Shown: in pieces, positions 18,866-26,742 of the stretch | Layout: each line of letters begins with the position of its first letter | How positions within the stretch are numbered: the stretch's first letter is position 1 | DNA from: Candidatus Eremiobacter antarcticus | GTDB taxonomy: Bacteria > Vulcanimicrobiota > Vulcanimicrobiia > Eremiobacterales > Eremiobacteraceae | Assembly: GCA_003244105.1 (NCBI GenBank) | Contig: QHBK01000017.1 | Location: 114,849-178,848, forward strand | DNA length: 64,000 bases | Direction of reading: 5' to 3' | Program-made: the position numbers and the translations under genes | The notes under the pieces: generated by a model | What the model was told of the DNA's origin: nothing | Databases searched by the model: none | Seen by the model: only the letters and a program-made list of their open reading frames with translations

Positions 18866-19593
18866 ATCGCACGCTCGCGGTTGCGGCGGCAGGCATGGCC
18901 ACGCAGCAGCTCGTGCTGGACGACATCGCGGCCAATCTGGCCAACGTGGACGTCCCCGGCTTTCGCGTCAGCCGAGCGGACTTCGCCGCCCTCATCACTG
19001 CGGACGGGCGTGCCATCGCTCCGCAAACCGCGGCTCCGCAACGGCTCTTCACCCAAGGACGCTTGGACTTCACGAACAACGATCACGACCTCGCCGTCGA
19101 CGGCGAGGGATTGTTCGCCGTGCGCACCACTGGCGGCCAACTCGCTTTTACGCGAGCCGGCAACTTCGAAAGCGATCGAAACGGCCGGCTGCGCCTGCCG
19201 AACGGGGCCGCCTTGGACGGCGTGAGGCTGCCGGCGGCGACGACGTCCGTTCGTGTCGACGAGAACGGACGGATCGCGTGCCAGGTCGCGGGTCGTCGCG
19301 GCGACATCCCGGGCGGCCGCGTTCGCCTCGTGACGTTTGACGACAACGCCGCCCTGCGCTTGGATCCCGACGGTCTCTTCCATCCGGCTGCCGCCGCCGG
19401 ACACATGCATCGCGCAAGCGACAACAATCCGCTCGGCCGCATCAAGCAACGTTATCTCGAGCGCGCCAATGTCACCGTGGTCTCGGCGATGATGGCCGTG
19501 CTCGCCGCGCAGCGCGCTTACGAGGCGAACGCGAAGGCCGTGCAAGCGGCCGACGAGATGCTGCGGCTGGCGAACAATCTGGAACGCGGCTAG
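18862..19593 (+). CDS. Flagellar basal-body rod protein, FlgF/FlgG family (second copy)
   Basis: 243 aa, same layout as the preceding gene: VAAAGMATQQLVLDDIAANL with NLANVDVPGF at the N-terminus, a middle FlgG-type domain (VDGEGLFAVRTTGGQLAFTR) and the C-terminal AMMAVLAAQRAYEANAKAVQ helix. It should form part of the distal rod crossing the periplasm. GTG start overlaps the previous stop (GTGA). The FlgJ-like rod-binding gene follows at once. Confidence 0.86.
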   Translation: MNRTLAVAAAGMATQQLVLDDIAANLANVDVPGFRVSRADFAALITADGRAIAPQTAAPQRLFTQGRLDFTNNDHDLAVDGEGLFAVRTTGGQLAFTRAGNFESDRNGRLRLPNGAALDGVRLPAATTSVRVDENGRIACQVAGRRGDIPGGRVRLVTFDDNAALRLDPDGLFHPAAAAGHMHRASDNNPLGRIKQRYLERANVTVVSAMMAVLAAQRAYEANAKAVQAADEMLRLANNLERG

Positions 19594-19866
19594 ATGAATC
19601 AGCCGCAGCTGCTCGGCCTGTGCCGCCAATTCGAAGCGGTGCTGTTGCGATGCATCCTGCCGTCGTCGATGTTCGCAAAGCGCGATCTGGGAGCGAGTTC
19701 GTCGAGCGACGGTGCGGGCGAGGACAGCGCAGCCCGGCCCAGCCCGCTCGATGGGCTCTTCGCCGACGCGTTTGCCCAAGCGCTCGAGCGCGCGGGCGGC
19801 GTCGGTCTGGCCGCCGATCTTTACCGTGGCCTCAGCCGGGAACGGTCATCGCCTGAAAACCGATGA
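19594..19866 (+). CDS. FlgJ-type rod-binding domain protein
   Basis: 90-aa protein matching the rod-binding part of FlgJ: an opening CRQFEAVLLRCILPSSMF helix and a closing FAQALERAGGVGLAADLYRG helix. It lacks the muramidase domain that proteobacterial FlgJ carries, so peptidoglycan opening must be done by another protein. Begins directly after the previous stop and overlaps the sigma-factor gene by four bases (ATGA). Confidence 0.75.
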   Translation: MNQPQLLGLCRQFEAVLLRCILPSSMFAKRDLGASSSSDGAGEDSAARPSPLDGLFADAFAQALERAGGVGLAADLYRGLSRERSSPENR

Positions 19867-20633
19867 AAGCAGCGCTGGAAGACACCATCGAGGATCTGGC
19901 CCGCACATTCGCGGCGTCGCGCGCCCGTGAGGACCGCGAACGGCTCTGCGAAGCCGCGCTGCCGATGGTGCGCCGCCTCGCGACCGCCGTGCTGCGCCGA
20001 TTGCCGGCTCACTTCGCGCCCGATGATCTCGTAGGCGACGGCTGTTTGGGCTTGCTGCGCGCGGTCGACCGCTTCGACCCATCTCATGGCATCGCGTTCG
20101 AGATCTGGGCGGCGCGCATCGTCCGCGGCGCGATGCTCAACGGGCTGAGAAGAATGGACGTGATCCCCGAACGCGTGAGGCGCGACGCGCGCAATCTCGA
20201 TCAGGCTCGCTGGCAGCTCGCACAGCACGGAGGACAGTCGCCCAGCGACTCAGCCGCCGCGGCCGGCGCCGGCTTGAGCGAACGGAAGCTCAACGCAGTG
20301 CTGTTGGCCTTGCGGCGCGCGGTGCCCCTATCGCTGGATGCGCCTGTGGGAATAACGGAGCAAGGCGCCTCTTTGGGGGAACGGATCGAGGCTGAGACCG
20401 CGGATCCCGCCGCGATCGTGGCCCAACAGTCCGTCAACGCCGCTCTTGTGCGGGCGGTCAGAACCTTGTCGGCTCGCGAGCGGCTTATCATCGCCTCGTT
20501 CTATGCGGGGGACACCACCTTCCGCGCCATCGGAGGGCGGTTAGGCATCAGCAAGCAGCGCGTCTCGCAGATCCACGGCCGCGCGATCGCGAGCTTGCGC
20601 GCGATGCTCGCCCTGGCCGCTGTCGACGCATGA
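19863..20633 (+). CDS. Sigma-28 family RNA polymerase sigma factor (FliA/WhiG type)
   Basis: 256 aa with regions 2, 3 and 4 but no region 1.1. Region 2 reads APDDLVGDGCLGLLRAVDRF then FEIWAARIVRGAMLNGLR, the FliA-type pattern; region 4 ends FRAIGGRLGISKQRVSQIHG helix-turn-helix. Being last but one in a flagellar rod set, it probably directs late flagellar genes. No sigma-28 consensus promoter was found in this window, so its targets lie elsewhere. Confidence 0.85.
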   Translation: MKAALEDTIEDLARTFAASRAREDRERLCEAALPMVRRLATAVLRRLPAHFAPDDLVGDGCLGLLRAVDRFDPSHGIAFEIWAARIVRGAMLNGLRRMDVIPERVRRDARNLDQARWQLAQHGGQSPSDSAAAAGAGLSERKLNAVLLALRRAVPLSLDAPVGITEQGASLGERIEAETADPAAIVAQQSVNAALVRAVRTLSARERLIIASFYAGDTTFRAIGGRLGISKQRVSQIHGRAIASLRAMLALAAVDA

Positions 20634-20929
20634 CCGTGGACGCATCGGTATCGGGCCGCGAAAATCAGGTTTCAGGTGCGCCGGCCGCAGCGCCCGCCGC
20701 GATCACCTCGTATGCAGGCGTGGGCGGCTTGGAGACTGCCGGCGCAATCGTGGCCGGCATACCGAACGGAGACGTGATCGTGTTGAGCGCGCGAGCCCTT
20801 TTGCTCGTGAACGCCGGGCGCCTTTTCAAAGCGCTTGTCATCAGAGGTTTAGAAGCGCTCCACCGCAGCATCGACATCGGGGGAAACCGCAGCGTCTGCC
20901 TCGAGCACGGCGGCTACCGGCTGAATTAG
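20630..20929 (+). CDS. Small unknown protein coupled to the sigma-28 gene
   Basis: 99-aa frame whose ATG overlaps the sigma-factor stop (ATGA). The N-terminal ~40 residues are Ala/Gly/Val-rich; the rest has a hydrophobic stretch around residues 45-65 (GDVIVLSARALLLVNAG). I recognise no family, and no anti-sigma FlgM signature is seen, though the position would suit a sigma regulator. Real by position; function unknown. Confidence 0.45.
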   Translation: MTVDASVSGRENQVSGAPAAAPAAITSYAGVGGLETAGAIVAGIPNGDVIVLSARALLLVNAGRLFKALVIRGLEALHRSIDIGGNRSVCLEHGGYRLN

Positions 20930-20979
20930 GGCAGACCAAATGCTGCAGAACCGGAGCTAGGGTTGCGAGCGGATCTGCT

Positions 20980-21459
20980 TTACGAGGCCGTCTTGATGCC
21001 CGGCGCGACCTCGTCCATCAACTGGAGCTGGCGCGACAAGAAGTTGCGCAAGTCGTGTTTGGCGGCGCTGGTCTTGTCGAGCACCCGTTGTAGATCCGCT
21101 CTGGCCTCGATGATCTGCTGCTTCAGCCCTTGCAGCTCATCGTCCACCTCGACGCGCGCCTGCTGCTTGATGAGGTCGACTTCCTTATGAGCTGACGCTT
21201 TGAGTTCGTCCGCTGTGCGCTGAGCCAGCACGAGCGTGCTGCGCAAGCTGTCTTCCATCGCCTTGAAATGCGAGACTTTGTCCTGAAGCTCGCTGATGTT
21301 TCCCAAGAGGCGGCCCCGCTCTTCGATGTGGGCCTCCAGCGTCTCGATGATCTCGTCGAGGAACTGATCGACGTCCTCGCGCGCGTAGCCTTGGATGGCC
21401 TTCTTGAACTCTTTGTGCTGAACGTCGACCGGCGTGAGCTTCACCGCCGGATCCGGCAT
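20980..21459 (-). CDS. divIVA: DivIVA-domain protein
   Basis: 159-aa coiled-coil protein. The N-terminal membrane-binding crossed-loop segment reads LTPVDVQHKEFKKAIQGYAREDVDQFLDEI, with the DivIVA hallmark Gly-Tyr-x3-Asp-Val-Asp-x-Phe-Leu, followed by heptad-rich helices to residue ~140. DivIVA proteins mark curved membrane at poles or septa. The ATG at 21459 with GAAGG upstream is preferred over the ATG at 21474, which lacks a ribosome site. Last gene of the nine-gene leftward run and next to sepF, as in Firmicutes and Cyanobacteria. Confidence 0.9.
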   Translation of the reverse strand: MPDPAVKLTPVDVQHKEFKKAIQGYAREDVDQFLDEIIETLEAHIEERGRLLGNISELQDKVSHFKAMEDSLRSTLVLAQRTADELKASAHKEVDLIKQQARVEVDDELQGLKQQIIEARADLQRVLDKTSAAKHDLRNFLSRQLQLMDEVAPGIKTAS

Positions 21460-21460
21460 C

Positions 21461-21862
21461 TCAGTAGCCTTCATAGCCGACGGCCGTGGCCACGTCGCTG
21501 TCGCGGGCGCTGACCGGAACGTTGGCCGGTACGAACAGGTAGATGCCCTCGCCCAGACGCTGCATCTTGCCGTCGACCGTATAGACCACGCCGCTCAGGA
21601 AATCCACCACGCGTTGCGTGAGGGCGCGGTCGGCCCCCACGAGGTTGACGACGATATGACGAGCGGCCCGAAGGTTATCGGCGATCTCCGTCACCTCTTC
21701 GTAGCGGCGCGGATGGAAAATCGACACGCCCCTGCATCTGCCGCTGCCTTTGTCGCTGAACTGGACGACGTTCTTGCGCGGCGCCTCTTCGATGCCGCCA
21801 TCCTCAAATTCGTCGTCGCCCTCAACGCGTAAGAAATTGGTGAACTTCGACCACATGCCCAT
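21461..21862 (-). CDS. sepF: Cell division protein SepF
   Basis: 133-aa FtsZ membrane anchor. N-terminal amphipathic start (MGMWSKFTNFL), acidic linker, then the SepF fold: FHPRRYEEVTEIADNLRAAR, VNLVGADRALTQRVVDFLSG and MQRLGEGIYLFVPANV. The ATG at 21862 is used because GAGAGGAA precedes it; the upstream codons of the frame overlap yggS. SepF-plus-DivIVA division machinery in a cell that also has LptD-like genes is the Terrabacteria diderm pattern. Confidence 0.93.
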   Translation of the reverse strand: MGMWSKFTNFLRVEGDDEFEDGGIEEAPRKNVVQFSDKGSGRCRGVSIFHPRRYEEVTEIADNLRAARHIVVNLVGADRALTQRVVDFLSGVVYTVDGKMQRLGEGIYLFVPANVPVSARDSDVATAVGYEGY

Positions 21863-21864
21863 AA

Positions 21865-22626
21865 CTATTCCTCTCCCTCTACCCACGGAGGCTTTGGTCT
21901 GGGACCGAACAGGCCCGTGCCTATCCTGATCATGTTCGAGCCCGCTCGCAGCGCCGGCTCGAGATCGCCGCTCATCCCCATCGAAAGCGTGTCGACGCTC
22001 GGATGGAGCGCGCGTAGCTGCGCAAGACAGGCGGACGCCTGAGAGAAAGCCGCCCTCGAACCGGCCGGATCTTCCGGCCCTATTGTCATGACGCCGCGAA
22101 GGCGCAGATGGTCGTGCCCGGCCACCGCTGCAGCCAAGATGCCGGCGTCCTGCACCGGAACGCCTTGGCGGCGATCGCCGGTGGCGTTGATCTGGAGGAG
22201 CACATCGAGGGTTTTACCCGCCCCCTGCGCGCCGCTGTTCAAGGCGGCGGCTGTATCTGCCCCATCGATGGTTTGCACCCAGTCGAAGAGTTCCGCGATG
22301 CGGCGGGCTTTCTTGCGCTGCACCCTGCCGATGTAGTGGCGCCGTAGGGGAACCGGCGGCCAGCTCACCTGCGCAAACTTGCGCACGGCTTCTTGGTAGT
22401 AGTTCTCACCGATGTCCGTGAGATTCGCCGCTATTGCCGCCTCGATCGCCTCCGCGCCAAATCCTTTGCTGACGGCCACGATGGTCACGCCCTCGCCCGT
22501 CCGGCCGCAGTCTGCGCATACGCTGCCAATCCGGGACCTCAGCGCCTTCAGCGCTTTCTGAATGCGCGCTCCGTCGAGAGCGATGGACGCTTTTGACATG
22601 CTCAACGTTCCGATGAATTTTGCCAT
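21865..22626 (-). CDS. YggS/PROSC-family pyridoxal-phosphate homeostasis protein
   Basis: 253-aa single-domain PLP-binding TIM barrel. Schiff-base lysine in IVAVSKGF, then DIGENYYQEA, RHYIGRVQRKKARRI (usually HxIGxLQxNK), MTIGP, and the phosphate-binding LSMGMSGDLEPALRAG plus MIRIGTGLFGPR. It buffers free PLP. ATG at 22626 follows GGAGGAG closely; ATG at 22599 is an alternative. Immediately precedes sepF, as in many Gram-positive and cyanobacterial genomes. Confidence 0.92.
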   Translation of the reverse strand: MAKFIGTLSMSKASIALDGARIQKALKALRSRIGSVCADCGRTGEGVTIVAVSKGFGAEAIEAAIAANLTDIGENYYQEAVRKFAQVSWPPVPLRRHYIGRVQRKKARRIAELFDWVQTIDGADTAAALNSGAQGAGKTLDVLLQINATGDRRQGVPVQDAGILAAAVAGHDHLRLRGVMTIGPEDPAGSRAAFSQASACLAQLRALHPSVDTLSMGMSGDLEPALRAGSNMIRIGTGLFGPRPKPPWVEGEE

Positions 22627-22657
22627 TCTCCTCCGCGCCGCAGCCGCGCGGCGGCGC

Positions 22658-23764
22658 TCACACCGGATCCAACAACGCAGCGCTGCACGTCGCGCGCCAC
22701 GCCTCGAAGCGTTGCTCGACGATGGCGGCCCGCGCAGCGCGAGCCAATCCGCTCATGTACGCGATGTTGTGCAGGCTCACGAGCCGGGGACCCAAGGCTT
22801 CCTCGGCGCGAAAGCAATGAGCCAGATATGCGCGCGAAAATTCCGCGCACACGTCGCAAGCGCAATCCGCGTCCAGCGGCCGAAAATCGTCGCGCATGGA
22901 TGCGTTGCGCAGATTCACGCGCCCGCGCGTCGTCAGCGCCAACGCGTGGCGCGCGCAGCGAGTCGGATACACGCAGTCGAACATGTCCACGCCGGCCGCA
23001 ATGCAATCGAGCAGATCTTCAGGCGTGCCAACGCCCATGAGGTAACGCGGCTTATCGACGGGCAATTCCGCGCAGCACAGCTCCACCATGGAAAGACCGG
23101 CGGATCGTCCCTCTCCCACCCACAGCCCTCCCAACGCGTATCCTGGAAAATCCAGCTCGGCCAAGGCCCGGCATTGCTCGCGGCGCAGCCCCGCAAACGT
23201 CGAGCCTTGCACGATGGCAAAGGTCAACTGGGCCGACGGCTGGATCGCTGCGCACGCTCGGCGCGCCCAAGAAAGCGTACGGTTTGCAGATGCGCGGGCG
23301 GCTGCCTCGTCCACTCCTGCCGGCGCGCAGTCGTCCAAGACCATCGCGATGTCGCTCCGCAGCTGCTCCTGGATGCGCACGACCGATTCGGGCGTGAAGG
23401 TATGCCGCGAACCGTCCAGGTGCGATGCGAAGTGGTACCCTTCATCGTCAACCGTGGAGAGCCGCGCCAATGAGAACACTTGAAAGCCGCCGCTGTCCGT
23501 CAGGATCGTCCCCGGCCAAGACATGAAGGCGTGCAGGCCTCCTGCCTTAGCGATCAGGTCCGCACCCGGACGCAGATACAGATGATAAGCGTTGGCGAGG
23601 ATGAGGCGCACGTTCAGACGAGTGAGTTCGGCCGGCGCCAAGCCCTTCACCGAAGCCTGGGTGCCGACGGGCATGAAGACGGGCGTGGGGATCTCGCCGT
23701 GGGCGGTGTGCAGCGTTCCCGCCCGTGCGGCGCCATCGCGCGCGGCCAATGTCAGGCAGCTCAC
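22658..23764 (-). CDS. tgt: tRNA-guanine transglycosylase (Tgt)
   Basis: Exchanges G34 for preQ1 in GUN-anticodon tRNAs on the queuosine path. 368 aa. Marks: PTPVFMPVGTQASVKGL, nucleophile region LTDSGGFQVFSL, GGLWVGEG, the second Asp in VDMFDCVYPTR, and zinc ligands in DADCACDVC with the later His. GTG at 23764 is taken because it overlaps the rluD-like stop (GTGA); the longer frame would intrude on that gene. Confidence 0.94.
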   Translation of the reverse strand: MSCLTLAARDGAARAGTLHTAHGEIPTPVFMPVGTQASVKGLAPAELTRLNVRLILANAYHLYLRPGADLIAKAGGLHAFMSWPGTILTDSGGFQVFSLARLSTVDDEGYHFASHLDGSRHTFTPESVVRIQEQLRSDIAMVLDDCAPAGVDEAAARASANRTLSWARRACAAIQPSAQLTFAIVQGSTFAGLRREQCRALAELDFPGYALGGLWVGEGRSAGLSMVELCCAELPVDKPRYLMGVGTPEDLLDCIAAGVDMFDCVYPTRCARHALALTTRGRVNLRNASMRDDFRPLDADCACDVCAEFSRAYLAHCFRAEEALGPRLVSLHNIAYMSGLARAARAAIVEQRFEAWRATCSAALLDPV

Positions 23765-24690
23765 GAGGATCGCGCGCGCAGACAGCGGACCAGCATGGCG
23801 AAATCCTCCGGCCAAGCAGCCGTAAATGCGAGCGGCTCTCCGCTGATCGGATGAGCGAACGACAGCCTGGCCGCGTGCAGCGCCTGGCGGGGCATGTCGT
23901 GAGAGGGTTCGGCCGGTCCATACACCACATCGCCTACGATCGGATGACCCACTGCGCCGAGATGGACCCGAATCTGGTGAGTGCGGCCGGTCTCAAGCGA
24001 CAGCTCGAGCAACGCGGCCTCGCCGTCGCCTGTGCGATAGCGCTCGCGCACGCGATAGTGAGTGACGGCCCGGCGGCCGCCCTCGCGCACGGCGAATTTG
24101 GTTCGGTCCTGTGGGTCGCGGCCCAGCGGCGCGTCGATCACGCCTCTCGCGTGCGCGGGGCTGCCGAGCACGACCGCGTCATATTCCCGCGCGATGCGGC
24201 GGCCGGCCATCGCCTGCGTCAGCGCCAGCATGGCTGTTTCCGTCTTCGCGATGACGAGCAGCCCCGACGTGTCCTTGTCCAGCCGGTGGACGATTCCCGG
24301 ACGCCTCACGCCGTTGATCGAGGGCAACGGGCCGAGCTTCGCGAGCAGCGCGTTCACGAGCGTCTTGTCGCGACTGCCGGGCGCGGGATGCGTCGCCATG
24401 CCGGCGGGTTTGTTCACGACGCAAAAATCCGCTTCGTCGTGGATGATGTCGATCGGGATGTCTTGGGGCGCTGCGTCCGCGTCGCGCGGCGGCGGCAAGG
24501 CCACCTCGATCCGCCAGTTCGCCTCGACCACGAGCGATGGTTTTGCCGCTCGTCCATCCACGAGCACTCGCCCGCCGCGGATGAGCTCCGCGCACAGGCT
24601 GCGCGAGCGCGCGAGATGCGTGGCGACGACGCTGTCAAGCCGGCGCCCGGCGTCTTCTGCGTCGGCGAAGAATTGCCGGCGCTCGGTCAT
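23761..24690 (-). CDS. RluA/RluD-family pseudouridine synthase
   Basis: 309-aa rRNA pseudouridine synthase. N-terminal S4 domain (RRLDSVVATHLARSRS...GGRVLVDG, residues ~12-75) and the RluA catalytic domain with KPAGMATHPAPG, catalytic Asp in HRLDKDTSGLLVIAK and ETGRTHQIRVHL. ATG at 24690 overlaps lspA's stop (ATGA), matching the common lspA-rluD pairing; the longer frame up to 24972 is lspA antisense-frame noise. Target site (RluD-like) is inference. Confidence 0.93.
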   Translation of the reverse strand: MTERRQFFADAEDAGRRLDSVVATHLARSRSLCAELIRGGRVLVDGRAAKPSLVVEANWRIEVALPPPRDADAAPQDIPIDIIHDEADFCVVNKPAGMATHPAPGSRDKTLVNALLAKLGPLPSINGVRRPGIVHRLDKDTSGLLVIAKTETAMLALTQAMAGRRIAREYDAVVLGSPAHARGVIDAPLGRDPQDRTKFAVREGGRRAVTHYRVRERYRTGDGEAALLELSLETGRTHQIRVHLGAVGHPIVGDVVYGPAEPSHDMPRQALHAARLSFAHPISGEPLAFTAAWPEDFAMLVRCLRARSS

Positions 24691-25202
24691 TCCTCGGCGC
24701 TGACGGTCGGGACCGCGGCGGCAACGCTGAGTTCGTCGCTGGGCGGCGAGGCCGCACCGCGCTGATCCTGCACCAGCATCTGCAGGAGCAAAACGGTGAC
24801 GCCGACCGTGATGGCGGAATCTGCGATGTTGAACACCGGCCAAACGCGCAGGTCGATAAAATCGTGGACGTAGCCGAAGTGCACGCGGTCGATGATGTTG
24901 CCGATGGCGCCTCCGAAGATCAGTCCGAAAGCAGCATGGACGGACGCGCTCGCGCCTTCCCTGCGATACCACAGGTAGAACGCGATCAGAACGGTCGCGG
25001 CCGCCGCCGTCAGCAGGAGCGGATGCGTCCCGAACAACCCGAACGCGCCATGGTAATTCTGCACGTACGTCAGATAGAGGATATGCGGGATGACGATGCG
25101 GCTCTCGCCGGGCAGGAAATCCGCGGCGATGGCGTGTTTGCTGAGCTGATCTGCCACGACGGTGACGAGCGCCAGCGCGAGAGCCGCGGCGGACTTCAGC
25201 AC
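24687..25202 (-). CDS. lspA: Lipoprotein signal peptidase II
   Basis: 171-aa membrane aspartyl protease with four hydrophobic segments. Catalytic aspartates lie in GNIIDRVHFGYVHDFID and WPVFNIADSAITVG; the N-terminal ADQLSK motif is also present. The last ~30 residues are a hydrophilic tail. It removes the signal peptide after diacylglyceryl transfer by Lgt, whose gene is only 1.5 kb away, and serves the PrsA-like lipoprotein seen here. Confidence 0.95.
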   Translation of the reverse strand: MLKSAAALALALVTVVADQLSKHAIAADFLPGESRIVIPHILYLTYVQNYHGAFGLFGTHPLLLTAAAATVLIAFYLWYRREGASASVHAAFGLIFGGAIGNIIDRVHFGYVHDFIDLRVWPVFNIADSAITVGVTVLLLQMLVQDQRGAASPPSDELSVAAAVPTVSAEE

Positions 25203-25209
25203 GACGCCG

Positions 25210-25545
25210 TCATTTGGCCGGCTTTTGCAGCAGCCGCAACAGGTCCTGAAGCAACTGGCTCACGCCCGGCAGATGCGTCGCGATGATCCGTTCGGTGACC
25301 GCGACGATGATCGAGACCAACAGCGTGGCTCCCAAAATCGTGCCGAGGCCGCGGGCAAGGCCGGCGAGGAAGTTCAGCCACAAGAGCCGAGCCGGCCGCT
25401 GCAGCAATCCGATGTAGTCGCCGAGGTTCAGCCGCTCGACGATTTTTGCGATGCGGTCGACCTCGCGGGTGATCGCACGGACCTGCTCTTCGGAGATCGG
25501 CGGTACCGGCGTTTCTTTGCCGTCGTGGGGCTGGGGCGCCAGCAT
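25210..25545 (-). CDS. DUF5665 domain membrane protein
   Basis: 111 aa. Residues ~25-80 match the DUF5665 pattern: an amphipathic helix (RIAKIVERLNLGDYIGLLQ), then RPARLLWLNFLAGLARGLG leading into one transmembrane helix (LGATLLVSIIVAVTERI). The Leu/Lys-rich C-terminus is local. Function of the family is unknown; its neighbours are usually cell-envelope genes. The ATG at 25545 overlaps the preceding stop (TGATG); the longer frame to 25749 lies in the gene before. Confidence 0.8.
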   Translation of the reverse strand: MLAPQPHDGKETPVPPISEEQVRAITREVDRIAKIVERLNLGDYIGLLQRPARLLWLNFLAGLARGLGTILGATLLVSIIVAVTERIIATHLPGVSQLLQDLLRLLQKPAK

Positions 25546-25826
25546 CAGCCCCCCATCTCCTGCTCGATGCGCATCCGCACCGTTTCCAGGAACGCTTGGA
25601 ACATGCGCAGGAAGTGGAAGAGCGTCGAATGCGTGCCTGCGCGTTGCGCGTCGAACCCAAGAATCGCCGCCGCGATGATGGAAGCGACGACTCCTGCGAT
25701 CGCACCGCCGGCGAAGTTGCCCGCGAATATATGCAGCGGGTTGGCCCAATATCTGGCGGCCGGCCGGGCACCCAGACGGACGAGCACCATGCGCAGCTGA
25801 CGAACCGATTCCAGCGTGTCGGCCAC
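25545..25826 (-). CDS. Small membrane protein of unknown function
   Basis: 93 aa. One strong hydrophobic segment around residues 30-57 (HIFAGNFAGGAIAGVVASII), flanked by basic N-terminal and amphipathic C-terminal helices. No family recognised. GTG start two bases after the ccdA stop; stop overlaps the DUF5665 start. Tight coupling on both sides says it is expressed with the lspA run; it could partner the DUF5665 protein, which is also small with one membrane segment. Confidence 0.65.
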   Translation of the reverse strand: MADTLESVRQLRMVLVRLGARPAARYWANPLHIFAGNFAGGAIAGVVASIIAAAILGFDAQRAGTHSTLFHFLRMFQAFLETVRMRIEQEMGG

Positions 25827-25827
25827 G

Positions 25828-26646
25828 CTAGACCGCTCCCGCGGGCGCAGGCTTGTCGTACGCGGCTACCAGGCTTTCGATGCTTTGCCCCGTCAGGTAT
25901 GAAATGTAGACGGGGACGAGCGGCAGCACGCATGGTGAGATGAACGAGACGAGGCCCGCCACGAACACAGCCCCGATGGAGAGCACGTCCCCCGATGCTT
26001 CCGGACCGGTCCCGACGTTGGCCAACGCGGGGAACGACTTGTAGAGCCAGCCGGTGAAGCGCAAGAATGAATTGGTGACGAGCACAAGTCCCATCGCGAT
26101 CACGATCAACCCCGCCACGATCTCGATGGCCGGCAGATAGCGCTTGATGCGGTTGAGAAACGGCAGCACCCACTGCAGGGCCAACGCTGTGGCCAGCAGC
26201 GGCAACGCCAGTCCCATCGAGTAGATGAAGAGTAATCCAATGCCCGACGCGATGGTCTTCTCCTCGCTCGCGTAACCGAGCACGGCGGCGAGGATGGGCC
26301 CGATGCACGGCGACCAGCCGGCTGCAAAACCGATGCCGACAAGAAACGAACTGAAATAATTCGCGTTCGAGCGGCGAAAGCGCAGACGTTTGTCCATGGC
26401 AAGCCAGGAGAGGCGGAACAGGCCAAGCATGTTAAGCCCAAGAACGATGACCACCACACCGAATATGCGGGTGATCACGATCCGATATTCGGCGAAGAGC
26501 TGTCCTAAGGCGCTCGCGGTGGCTCCCGCTGCGATGAAGACCAGCGTAAACCCGGCGATGAAGACGAGCGAGTGCGCGACCACGTCGCGCCGCGATGCTT
26601 GCGCCGGGGGCAAGACCGGCGCGTCCGCGCCTGCTGTCACGCTCAT
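25828..26646 (-). CDS. CcdA-family thiol-disulfide transporter, apparently circularly permuted
   Basis: 272-aa protein with six membrane segments carrying reducing equivalents across the membrane. In normal CcdA the Cys-Pro helix with SPCVLPLVP opens the protein. Here the N-terminus starts at what is normally helix 2 (SLVFIAGFTLVFIAAGATAS), the second redox helix GFAAGWSPCIGPILAAVLG comes at ~106-124 (Cys114), and the SPCVLPLVPVYISYLTG helix is last (Cys239). Both cysteines needed for thiol exchange remain. ATG at 26646 and TAG at 25830-25828 were read directly. The break lies in the loop between helices 1 and 2, so topology could be kept. First gene of the lspA run. Permutation is my reading; a misassembly is possible. 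Confidence 0.85.
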   Translation of the reverse strand: MSVTAGADAPVLPPAQASRRDVVAHSLVFIAGFTLVFIAAGATASALGQLFAEYRIVITRIFGVVVIVLGLNMLGLFRLSWLAMDKRLRFRRSNANYFSSFLVGIGFAAGWSPCIGPILAAVLGYASEEKTIASGIGLLFIYSMGLALPLLATALALQWVLPFLNRIKRYLPAIEIVAGLIVIAMGLVLVTNSFLRFTGWLYKSFPALANVGTGPEASGDVLSIGAVFVAGLVSFISPCVLPLVPVYISYLTGQSIESLVAAYDKPAPAGAV

Positions 26647-26742
26647 CGTGCGTACCGCCTGTTTTGCGGGGGTATCAATTCAAATCGCATCACGGTTACA
26701 TGGATTATCGTCAGCTCGTGCGGCGAACGCATCGGGGCGGCG

